This document shows positions 57,673-64,000 of a stretch of DNA of 64,000 nucleotides, piece after piece. Position 1 is the first letter of the stretch; each line of letters opens with the position of its first letter. The stretch spans positions 1 to 64,000 of the forward strand of contig JASBUI010000004.1 in the NCBI GenBank assembly GCA_030148005.1, written 5' to 3'. The DNA is from Paracoccaceae bacterium. GTDB lineage: Bacteria; Pseudomonadota; Alphaproteobacteria; Rhodobacterales; Rhodobacteraceae. Made by a program: the position numbers and the translations under genes. The notes under the pieces were generated by a model, which did not search any database, was not told where the DNA came from, and was given only the letters and a program-made list of their open reading frames with translations.

Positions 57673-57700
57673 GGGGGCGCAAGGGAACGCGCCCCCTTTT
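57673..57700 (+). terminator. Terminator-like hairpin between bhcC and bhcD
   Basis: GGGGGCGC (57673-57680) pairs perfectly with GCGCCCCC (57689-57696), over an 8-base loop, and is followed by TTTTC. It lies inside the bhcC-bhcD gap of 93 bases, so it should lower, but not stop, expression of bhcD. A weak T tract suggests incomplete termination. Confidence 0.65.
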
Positions 57701-57730
57701 CTTGCAGGAAACAAGCTGGAGAAGCCCAAG

Positions 57731-58696
57731 ATGTATATAATCTCGGAAAAAGACGTTGCCCCGCTGATCACGCGCGAGGCAAGCTTTGACGCGGTCGAAA
57801 AGGTCTTTGCCTCGATGGCAAAGAAAGACGCCTATAATTTTCCGGTGATCCGCGAGGCAATCGGGCACGCTGACGCGCTTTACGGGTTCAAGTCGGGCTT
57901 TGATCGGCAGGCTCTGAACCTTGGTCTTAAGTCGGGCGGATACTGGCCGGGCAATGAAGCGCGCGGGCTGACCAACCACCAGTCCACGGTGTTTCTTTTT
58001 GATGCGGACACGGGCAAATGCCGCGCGGTTGTGGGCGGCAACCTGTTGACGGCGCTTCGCACGGCGGCGGCCTCTGCGGTGTCGATCAAACACCTGGCAC
58101 GCAAGGACGCGCGGGTTCTGGGAATGATCGGCGCCGGGCACCAGTCGGTTTTCCAGATGCGCGCCGCGGTCGAGCAGCGGGCTTTTGATAAGGTCATCGG
58201 CTGGAACTATCACCCCGAGATGCTGTCGCGCCTGGAAGACTGCGCAGGTGAGTTGGGCCTGCCGTTCGAAGCGGTCGATCTGGACCGGCTGGGCGCAGAG
58301 GCGGATGTCATCATCTCTATCACCTCGTCGTTCGACGCGATCCTGATGGATGCGCAGGTAACCGCGGGCACGCATATCGCCTGTATGGGGACCGACACCA
58401 AAGGCAAGCAAGAGGTCGAGGCGGCGCTGGTGGCGCGCGCGACCGCCTTTACAGATGAGGTGGCACAGTCGATCAGCATTGGCGAATGCCAGCATGCAAT
58501 CGCGGCGGGGCTTATCAAAGAGGGCGATATTGCCGAGTTGGGCGCTGTCATCAACGGCGATCATCCGGGCCGCACAAGCGACGATGAAATCACGCTTTTT
58601 GACGGGACCGGCGTTGGCCTTCAGGATCTGGCGGTCGCTGCGGCGGTTGTTGATCTGGCGATTGCCAAGGGTGTTGCGACCGAGATTGACTTTTGA
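57731..58696 (+). CDS. bhcD: Iminosuccinate reductase
   Basis: 321 residues of the ornithine cyclodeaminase/mu-crystallin family. NAD(P)-binding motif G-M-I-G-A-G-H-Q-S at about 131-139, the substrate loop with T-A-L-R-T-A-A-A-S near 107-115 and K-S-G-Y/ K-S-G-G residues near 54 and 67. It reduces iminosuccinate to L-aspartate and so regenerates the amino donor for BhcA. Unlike cyclodeaminases it lacks a nearby ornithine pathway. It may be expressed less than bhcABC because of the upstream hairpin. Confidence 0.92.
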   Translation: MYIISEKDVAPLITREASFDAVEKVFASMAKKDAYNFPVIREAIGHADALYGFKSGFDRQALNLGLKSGGYWPGNEARGLTNHQSTVFLFDADTGKCRAVVGGNLLTALRTAAASAVSIKHLARKDARVLGMIGAGHQSVFQMRAAVEQRAFDKVIGWNYHPEMLSRLEDCAGELGLPFEAVDLDRLGAEADVIISITSSFDAILMDAQVTAGTHIACMGTDTKGKQEVEAALVARATAFTDEVAQSISIGECQHAIAAGLIKEGDIAELGAVINGDHPGRTSDDEITLFDGTGVGLQDLAVAAAVVDLAIAKGVATEIDF

Positions 58697-58703
58697 CGCT
58701 TCT

Positions 58704-58727
58704 CGCCGCCCGCATTGGTGGGCGGCG
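58704..58727. terminator. Hairpin between convergent bhcD and allA
   Basis: CGCCGCCC (58704-58711) pairs with GGGCGGCG (58720-58727) with an 8-base loop. No T tract follows on either strand. It lies between the stop codons of the two convergent operons and probably serves as a shared barrier. Confidence 0.55.
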
Positions 58728-58741
58728 ATGGCCAGCGGGCG

Positions 58742-59227
58742 CTATCGGATGGTGATCTTTGAGGTGAACCAATGTTCCTCAAGGTTCGCGCCGTTGCCAA
58801 TACGGTCGATCACGGCATAGATGCCATTCGCCTCAAGCGGCGTCAGTACCCCGTGCCAGACACCGCGGTGCAGGTTGACGCCCTGGCCCGCGCGCGCAAC
58901 GAAGGCGCGAATGCCGTGGGGCGTTCCCTGATTGTCGTTGGCTACAACCACAAGGAACGGCGTCTGGGTTACCGGAATGAACGCCTGGCTGCCGTCGGGG
59001 TGGCGTTCAACCATGTCCAGCGTCAGCGGCAGGTGGCGCGCTTTTGCGTTGAACAGGCTGATCCCGGCGCGGCCATCGGCGAAATCGAGCTTTGCAAGGT
59101 CGTGGTGGCGCCCGCACATGCCCTGATTGATGATCTTGTCCGGGGCGCCTGACACCTCGATCACCTCGCCCCAAGGGGCAAATTTGATCGCCTCAAGCGG
59201 CTCGCTTTGAAGGATCAGATCGGTCAT
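58742..59227 (-). CDS. allA: Ureidoglycolate lyase
   Basis: 161 residues. The family signature R-H-P-x-G-S-Q-A-F-I-P at about 81-91 and the later L-H-R-G-V-W-H-G-V-L near 126-135 are clear. It splits (S)-ureidoglycolate to glyoxylate and urea. The start overlaps the puuE-uraD stop by 4 bases (ATGA), so allA is coupled to it. Its product glyoxylate is the substrate of BhcA and BhcC encoded next door. Confidence 0.92.
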   Translation of the reverse strand: MTDLILQSEPLEAIKFAPWGEVIEVSGAPDKIINQGMCGRHHDLAKLDFADGRAGISLFNAKARHLPLTLDMVERHPDGSQAFIPVTQTPFLVVVANDNQGTPHGIRAFVARAGQGVNLHRGVWHGVLTPLEANGIYAVIDRIGNGANLEEHWFTSKITIR

Positions 59228-60639
59228 GGCAACAGGTCTGCCAATCGATGAAAGGCGATCCTTTCAACCTGCCGGGCGGCTTCGGCGAACTCGGATTTGC
59301 TGTCATTTGCAAGGCGGCGCTCGAACGCTTTTTTGATCGTTGCCTTGGTGTTGTCGCGGACCGCGATGATAAAGGGAAAGCCGTGTTTGGCCGTGTATTC
59401 GCCGTTCAGGCGGGTGAAGTCGGCGCGTTCCTGATCTGTCAGCGCATCCAGCCCGGCACCTGCCTGTTCGCTGGTCGACTGGGCGGTCAATTGCTTGGCC
59501 GCGGCAAGTTTTCCGGCCAGATCGGGGTGGGCGTTCAGAACGCCCAGACGCTCATCTTCGCTTGCGGTGCGAAAGACGCGCGCCAAGGCGCTGTGCAGCC
59601 CGGCGGCGCAGTCGTGGGCGGCGCCCAGCTCTAGCTGCCATGCGCGTTCGGCGATCCAGGGTGAGTGTTCGTAGATGCCGCCGTAGGCCTCAACAAAGTC
59701 CTGCTTTGTCATCTGGCTGGGGCGCGGGCCGGATGGGGCGGGGTGGTTCTTTTGCCAGTGGCGGGCAATGTCGATCCGGCGGGCGAACCAGACATCGCTG
59801 TGCGAGCGGGCGTATTCCATGAAGCGGCGCAGGGCCATGATGCGTCCGGGTCGCCCGATCAGGCGGCAGTGCAGGCCGACCGACATCATCTTGGGCGCGC
59901 CGACGGCGCCTTCGGCGTAAAGCGCGTCAAAGCTGTCCTTGAGATAGGCAAAGAACTGATCGCCCGAGTTGAAACCCTGCGGCGTTGCGAAACGCATGTC
60001 GTTGCAGTCCAGCGTATAGGGGACGATCAGTTGATCCCGATCGCCAAAGCGCGACCAATAGGGCAGGTCATCGGCATAGCTGTCGGCGACATAGTCGAAA
60101 CCGCCTTCTTCGGCGGCAAGGCGCACCGTATTTTCCGAGCAGCGCCCGGTGTACCAGCCGGTCGGCCGTGATCCGGTTACCTGAGTGTGCAGATCGATGG
60201 CCGCCGCCATATCGGCGCGTTCGTCCGCTTCGCTGTAGTCCTTGTATTCGATCCACTTCAGGCCGTGGCTGGCAATCTCCCAGTCTGCGTCTTGCATCGC
60301 CTGAACCTGCTCGGGGCTTCGGGCAAGGGCGGTTGCAACGCCATAAACGGTGGCAGGCACGTCCAGTTCTGTGAACAGGCGGTGCAGACGCCAGAACCCG
60401 GCGCGCGCGCCGTATTCATAGATTGATTCCATGTTCCAGTGGCGTTGGCCGGGCCAAGCGGCGGCGCCGACGATCTCACTCAGGAAGGCTTCGGATGCGG
60501 CATCGCCGTGCAGGATATTGTTTTCACCACCCTCTTCGTAGTTAATGACGAACTGAAGGGCGATGCGGGCCTTGTCGGGCCAGTTTGCGTTGGCCGGGCT
60601 TGGGCCGTGGCCACGCATGTCGCGGGGATAACGGTTCAC
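59224..60639 (-). CDS. Allantoinase (PuuE type) fused to OHCU decarboxylase (UraD)
   Basis: 471 residues. Residues about 1-300 are a polysaccharide-deacetylase-like PuuE allantoinase (I-N-Y-E-E-G-G-E-N, then E-Y-K-D and W-Y-T-G-R-C-S). Residues about 311-471 are UraD: N-A-H-P-D-L-A-G near 373 with the catalytic His, S-E-Q-A-G-A-G-L near 394 and F-P-F-I-I-A-V. So one polypeptide turns OHCU into (S)-allantoin and opens it to allantoate. Fusion of successive steps is known in this group. The gene is divergent from uraH, over 142 bases. Confidence 0.92.
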   Translation of the reverse strand: MNRYPRDMRGHGPSPANANWPDKARIALQFVINYEEGGENNILHGDAASEAFLSEIVGAAAWPGQRHWNMESIYEYGARAGFWRLHRLFTELDVPATVYGVATALARSPEQVQAMQDADWEIASHGLKWIEYKDYSEADERADMAAAIDLHTQVTGSRPTGWYTGRCSENTVRLAAEEGGFDYVADSYADDLPYWSRFGDRDQLIVPYTLDCNDMRFATPQGFNSGDQFFAYLKDSFDALYAEGAVGAPKMMSVGLHCRLIGRPGRIMALRRFMEYARSHSDVWFARRIDIARHWQKNHPAPSGPRPSQMTKQDFVEAYGGIYEHSPWIAERAWQLELGAAHDCAAGLHSALARVFRTASEDERLGVLNAHPDLAGKLAAAKQLTAQSTSEQAGAGLDALTDQERADFTRLNGEYTAKHGFPFIIAVRDNTKATIKKAFERRLANDSKSEFAEAARQVERIAFHRLADLLP

Positions 60640-60689
60640 GAAAGGGCTCCATTTTTCTTCATTTGTAAGGCTATCAAATCGAAATGACC

Positions 60690-60706
60690 TTCAAGAAATT
60701 TTTGAA
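60690..60706. promoter_or_regulatory. Near-palindrome TTCAAGAAATTTTTGAA
   Basis: The 17-base site in the uraH/puuE-uraD divergent region is self-complementary except for one pair and lies 51 bases from the puuE ATG and 76 from the uraH ATG. It is AT rich and may be an operator for both genes, for instance of the LysR-type regulator or another ligand sensor. Confidence 0.45.
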
Positions 60707-60781
60707 AGAGTGTTCTGATGGTTCGTTGTGCATTTCTGATGCGGAAACTGGCAGATTGACAACAGCATAGGCGGAGGAAAC

Positions 60782-61135
60782 ATGCCCGGATATCTGACGA
60801 CACATGTATTGGACACAGCGCGCGGCTGCCCGGCGGCGGGTCTGACGATCGACCTTTTCCGTATCGAAGGTGACAATCAGGTTCATCTTAAATCCCTTGT
60901 GACCAACGAAGACGGGCGCACCGACGAACAGATCCTGCCAAGCGATGAATTTGCGCTGGGCGAGTACCAGTTGGTGTTTCATGCCGGTGCCTATCTGGAT
61001 GCGATCGGGCACAAGGCGCAGGGGCCAAGGTTTCTGGACCTGATCCCGATCCGCTTTGGCATGGCAGAGCCGTTGCACTATCACGTGCCGCTCTTGTTGT
61101 CGCCCTACGGCTATTCCACCTATCGCGGAAGCTGA
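60782..61135 (+). CDS. uraH: 5-Hydroxyisourate hydrolase (transthyretin-like)
   Basis: 117 residues. T-H-V-L-D-T-A-R-G at residues 6-14, L-F-R-I-E near 25-29 and the C-terminal signature Y-R-G-S are diagnostic of HIU hydrolases and distinguish them from transthyretin. It hydrolyses 5-hydroxyisourate to OHCU, upstream of UraD. ATG follows GGAGGAAAC. The gene ends in convergence with the LysR gene with a 16-base overlap. Confidence 0.94.
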   Translation: MPGYLTTHVLDTARGCPAAGLTIDLFRIEGDNQVHLKSLVTNEDGRTDEQILPSDEFALGEYQLVFHAGAYLDAIGHKAQGPRFLDLIPIRFGMAEPLHYHVPLLLSPYGYSTYRGS

Positions 61136-62043
61136 TCATTGGCGGTTGCCAGATCGGCGGTGATCCGGGCGATCATGAAGTCCATGAAGAACCTGACCTT
61201 GGGGTCCTGCCGCCGGCGGTGGGTGTAAAGGCACGCCATCTGGATCGGCTCTGGCGGGTTGCCGGGAAGCACGGGCACCAGATCGCCGCGCCCGATGGCG
61301 CCTGCAACTTCGAAGATCGGCTTCAGGGCAATGCCGTGCCCGGCCAAGGCCCAGCCGGTCAGAACATCGCCGTCGTCGCTTTCAAAAGGGCCGCTGACGT
61401 CGATCCGCCGGATGCCTTCGCCGGTTTCCATCGGCCACTGAAATTCCGGCGCGCCGGGATAGCGCAGGATCAGGCAGTCATGGTTCTTGCGCAGATCGTC
61501 CAGCGATTTGGGGTGGCCCTTTTTCTCGATATAGGCCGGGGCGGCGCAAAGGATGCGCGGGCAGTCGGCGATCTTGCGGATACGCAGGTTGGAATCGGCG
61601 GGCGAGCCGAGGAAAAAGGCAGCGTCGAGCCCTTCCTTGGCCAGATCCACGTTTCGGTCAGACAGGCGCAGGCGGATGTTGATCAGCGGATAGGCCTCTT
61701 TGAACGCGGGGATGCCGGGTGCGATCAACCGGCGACCCACGCCCAAGGGGGCCGCCACGAATAGCGATCCGCGCGGGGTTTGGGTGACTTCGTTGACCTC
61801 TGCCTCTGCCTCGTCGACGGCTTCGAGGATCTTGCAGGCGCCGGGGTAGAAAAGAGTGCCCTGTTCGGTCGCATTTAAAACACGGGTCGTGCGTTGGAAC
61901 AGCCGCGCGTTCAGATGCTCTTCAAGCTGCGAGATTCTGGCCGAGGCGACGGCGGCAGAAATACGAAGATCGCGCGCGGCGGCCGACATATTGCCTAGTT
62001 CATAGACACGAACGAAGGTACGGATATTCTCTAGATAGGCCAT
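61120..62043 (-). CDS. LysR-family regulator of the purine genes (probable)
   Basis: 307 residues. N-terminal winged HTH ([17 protein letters not shown], then [12 protein letters not shown]) and LysR substrate domain from about 90. Divergent from puuD, with 99 bases between them. It is thus expected to activate puuD, perhaps with urate or another intermediate. Target choice is inferred only from orientation. Confidence 0.85.
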   Translation of the reverse strand: MAYLENIRTFVRVYELGNMSAAARDLRISAAVASARISQLEEHLNARLFQRTTRVLNATEQGTLFYPGACKILEAVDEAEAEVNEVTQTPRGSLFVAAPLGVGRRLIAPGIPAFKEAYPLINIRLRLSDRNVDLAKEGLDAAFFLGSPADSNLRIRKIADCPRILCAAPAYIEKKGHPKSLDDLRKNHDCLILRYPGAPEFQWPMETGEGIRRIDVSGPFESDDGDVLTGWALAGHGIALKPIFEVAGAIGRGDLVPVLPGNPPEPIQMACLYTHRRRQDPKVRFFMDFMIARITADLATANDQLPR

Positions 62044-62070
62044 CTGGGATTGTTCGGCTTTTTTTGAAGC

Positions 62071-62119
62071 AGCTAGGGTCTTTTTCCTGATACAGGGAAA
62101 TGGACCGGCAAGCTAGGGT
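62071..62119. promoter_or_regulatory. Direct repeat AGCTAGGGT, 40 bases apart, between LysR gene and puuD
   Basis: AGCTAGGGT occurs at 62071-62079 and 62111-62119, same orientation, exactly 40 bases apart (about four DNA turns). Between them is TTTTTCC-TGATACA-GGGAAA, a partial inverted repeat. This is in the divergent LysR/puuD promoter region and could be the regulator binding area. Confidence 0.4.
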
Positions 62120-62142
62120 GGCGCCAAAGAGGAGGCGGGACA

Positions 62143-63402
62143 ATGCAAGACCTTGCGATCATGTGGGATTGGCTGGCATTCGCGGTGCGCTGGCTGCATG
62201 TCATCACGGCAATCGCATGGATCGGATCGTCGTTCTACTTTGTTGCGCTGGACCTTGGACTGCGCGATGCGCCCGACCTGCCAAAAGGCGCTCATGGCGA
62301 AGAATGGCAGGTCCATGGCGGTGGTTTTTATCACATCCGAAAGTACCTTGTTGCCCCCTCAGAGATGCCCCAGCACCTGACCTGGTTCAAATGGGAAAGC
62401 TATTCGACATGGCTTTCCGGCGCGGCCCTGTTGATGATCGTCTACTGGGCGGGGGCAGAGTTGTTCCTGATCGATCCGGCAAAGGCGGATCTGTCGATCT
62501 GGCAGGGCATCGCGATCTCCGCAGGCTCGCTTGCGATCGGTTGGATCATCTATGACGCCTTGTGCAAATCACCGCTGGGCCAGCGTCCGACCGTGTTGAT
62601 GGTGCTGCTTTTTGTTCTGCTTGTCGTGATGGCTTGGGGCTATGATCAGGTGTTCACCGGGCGCGCTGCGCTTTTGCACCTTGGGGCGTTTACCGCCACG
62701 ATCATGACCGCGAATGTGTTCCTGATCATCATGCCCAATCAGCGGATCGTTGTTGCCGATCTACAGGCAGGGCGGGTCCCGGATGCCAAGTATGGCCGGA
62801 TTGCAAAGCTTCGTTCGACCCACAACAACTATCTGACTTTGCCGGTCATCTTCCTGATGCTGTCAAACCATTATCCGCTGGCGTTCGCGTCAGAGTACAA
62901 CTGGCTTATCGCGGGTCTGGTGTTCCTTATGGGGGTTTCGATCCGGCACTATTTCAACACCCGCCACGCGCGCAAAGGCAACCCGACATGGACCTGGGCG
63001 GTGACGGCGGTTCTGTTCATCGCAGTCATGTGGCTTTCCACCGCGCCGCTTCAGCAAGACACGATCGAGCAATCACAGGCCGCGCCGCTGAACCCGGTTG
63101 AAACGATCTTTGCCGATGCCACCGGCTTTGCAGAGGTTCGCGATATCGTGCAGGGGCGCTGTTCGATGTGCCATGCGCGAGATCCCGGCTATGACGGCAT
63201 TCTTCGTGCTCCGCGCGGTATCGTGCTTGAGACGACCAAGGATATCACGGCAGCCGCCCGGCAGATTTATGTTCAGTCAGGTGTGACCCGGGCGATGCCG
63301 CCGGCCAATGTATCCTTCATGGAACCGGAGGAGCGCCAGAAGGTTCTGGACTGGTACCGGGATGCGTCTGAAAAACTGCCGTTCTATGTGGCGGGCCGCT
63401 GA
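62143..63402 (+). CDS. puuD: Membrane-bound urate oxidase with cytochrome c domain
   Basis: 419 residues. About 8-9 membrane segments in the first 310 residues (M-W-D-W-L-A-F-A-V-R-W-L-H-V, G-W-I-I-Y-D-A-L), with His residues in the membrane. The C-terminal periplasmic part has a c-type heme motif C-S-M-C-H at 340-344 and a distal Met region (A-M-P-P-A-N). PuuD is the membrane cytochrome-linked urate oxidase of proteobacteria and gives 5-hydroxyisourate, passing electrons to the respiratory chain without H2O2. GGAGGCGGG precedes the ATG. Confidence 0.92.
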   Translation: MQDLAIMWDWLAFAVRWLHVITAIAWIGSSFYFVALDLGLRDAPDLPKGAHGEEWQVHGGGFYHIRKYLVAPSEMPQHLTWFKWESYSTWLSGAALLMIVYWAGAELFLIDPAKADLSIWQGIAISAGSLAIGWIIYDALCKSPLGQRPTVLMVLLFVLLVVMAWGYDQVFTGRAALLHLGAFTATIMTANVFLIIMPNQRIVVADLQAGRVPDAKYGRIAKLRSTHNNYLTLPVIFLMLSNHYPLAFASEYNWLIAGLVFLMGVSIRHYFNTRHARKGNPTWTWAVTAVLFIAVMWLSTAPLQQDTIEQSQAAPLNPVETIFADATGFAEVRDIVQGRCSMCHARDPGYDGILRAPRGIVLETTKDITAAARQIYVQSGVTRAMPPANVSFMEPEERQKVLDWYRDASEKLPFYVAGR

Positions 63403-63496
63403 AACCGCGATGTCAGGAGCAATGGAAGGCGCGAGCAAAAGCGCTTTAACTTGCCGAATGACCGGGTCATGATGCGCTTCTTGATAGGAGTGCGTG

Positions 63497-64000
63497 ATGC
63501 CCGATATTGTGACGGTAACCGATCTTCGGAAAACATTTGACGGTGGATTTGAAGCGCTGAAAGGCGTGACGCTGAACATTCGCGAAGGTGAGGTTCTGGC
63601 GTTGCTTGGTCCCAATGGGGCCGGAAAAACGACATTGATTTCAGCGGTTTGCGGTTTAACCTCGATCACTTCGGGAACGATCACCGTGGGCGGCCATGAC
63701 GTGGTGCGCGACTTTCGCGAAAGCAGGCGGCTAATCGGTTTGGTGCCGCAGGAAATTACCCTTGAACCCTTTGAGAAGGTTCTGAATGCGGTCCGTTTCA
63801 GCCGTGGTCTTTTTGGTCGCCCGGCCAATGATGCCTACCTTGAGAAGTTGCTGAAGCAGCTGTCGCTTTGGGACAAGAAGGACGGGCCAACCAAAGAGCT
63901 TTCGGGCGGGATGAAACGACGGGTGCTGATTGCCAAGGCGCTGGCGCATGAACCACGCGTCCTGTTTCTGGATGAGCCGACGGCAGGCGTGGATGTCGAA
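63497..64000 (+). CDS. ABC-2-type transporter ATP-binding protein, N-terminal part (runs off window)
   Basis: 168 codons visible. Walker [10 protein letters not shown] near 40-48, Q-loop V-P-Q-E near 88, signature L-S-G-G-M-K-R-R near 135-142 and Walker B V-L-F-L-D-E-P-T near 155-162. The pattern is of ABC-2 exporters (YadG-like). It starts 94 bases after puuD in the same direction; relation with the purine pathway is unclear. Confidence 0.88.
   Translation, partial: MPDIVTVTDLRKTFDGGFEALKGVTLNIREGEVLALLGPNGAGKTTLISAVCGLTSITSGTITVGGHDVVRDFRESRRLIGLVPQEITLEPFEKVLNAVRFSRGLFGRPANDAYLEKLLKQLSLWDKKDGPTKELSGGMKRRVLIAKALAHEPRVLFLDEPTAGVDVE

Noticed and set aside
54298-58696. Plain reading of the bhc genes as alanine-glyoxylate aminotransferase, threonine dehydratase, D-threonine aldolase and ornithine cyclodeaminase
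   Set aside because: Each label is possible for the single protein, but the four-gene order with a divergent IclR gene is that of bhcRABCD, so the cycle functions are preferred.

Overview
The window looks like a chromosomal stretch of an alphaproteobacterium of the Rhodobacteraceae (roseobacter/Paracoccus-like). The evidence is high GC, a complete bhcRABCD set for the beta-hydroxyaspartate cycle, a membrane PuuD-type urate oxidase, and prophage genes of a style typical of that family. This placement is inference from gene content, not from a marker gene.

Left region, 0-30 kb: a lambda-like (siphovirus-type) prophage read mostly on the minus strand. From right to left it holds a P4-type integrase (plus strand), an excisionase-like gene, an overlapping replication operon with a VRR-NUC nuclease and an O-like initiator, an AbrB/Doc toxin-antitoxin operon, a ParB-methyltransferase, six small plus-strand genes, TerS/TerL, a ccdAB module, and gpW, portal, protease/scaffold, decoration and capsid genes. 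These are followed by connectors, the tail tube, a G/GT frameshift pair, the tape measure, tail tip genes and a lysis cassette. An IS3-family element cuts into the last phage gene at the left edge. No lysis/lysogeny repressor of CI type is visible, so part of the phage probably lies outside.

Middle region, 30-46 kb: a WYL regulator, three large glycosyltransferase/methyltransferase genes that could be surface-conversion cargo, and a small outer-membrane protein. A 48-bp 3' fragment of an initiator tRNA-Met gene follows. Two more, progressively degenerate, copies of the same tRNA 3' end plus terminator lie at 39.7 and 41.3 kb and separate small gene modules (peroxiredoxin/AraC, HxlR/MBL-fold). 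This looks like a stacked integration hotspot. It is followed by two Tat-exported flavoenzymes flanking an autotransporter-like beta-barrel gene.

Right region, 46-64 kb: a catabolic island. A BMP-type ABC importer with a cytosine-deaminase-like amidohydrolase probably imports nucleosides or bases. PuuD, UraH, PuuE-UraD, AllE and AllA cover urate to glyoxylate plus urea, apart from the allantoate amidohydrolase step, which is not in the window. BhcA-BhcD then convert two glyoxylate into oxaloacetate. The layout therefore joins purine-ring breakdown to net carbon assimilation of its glyoxylate. An ABC-2-type ATPase gene runs off the right edge.
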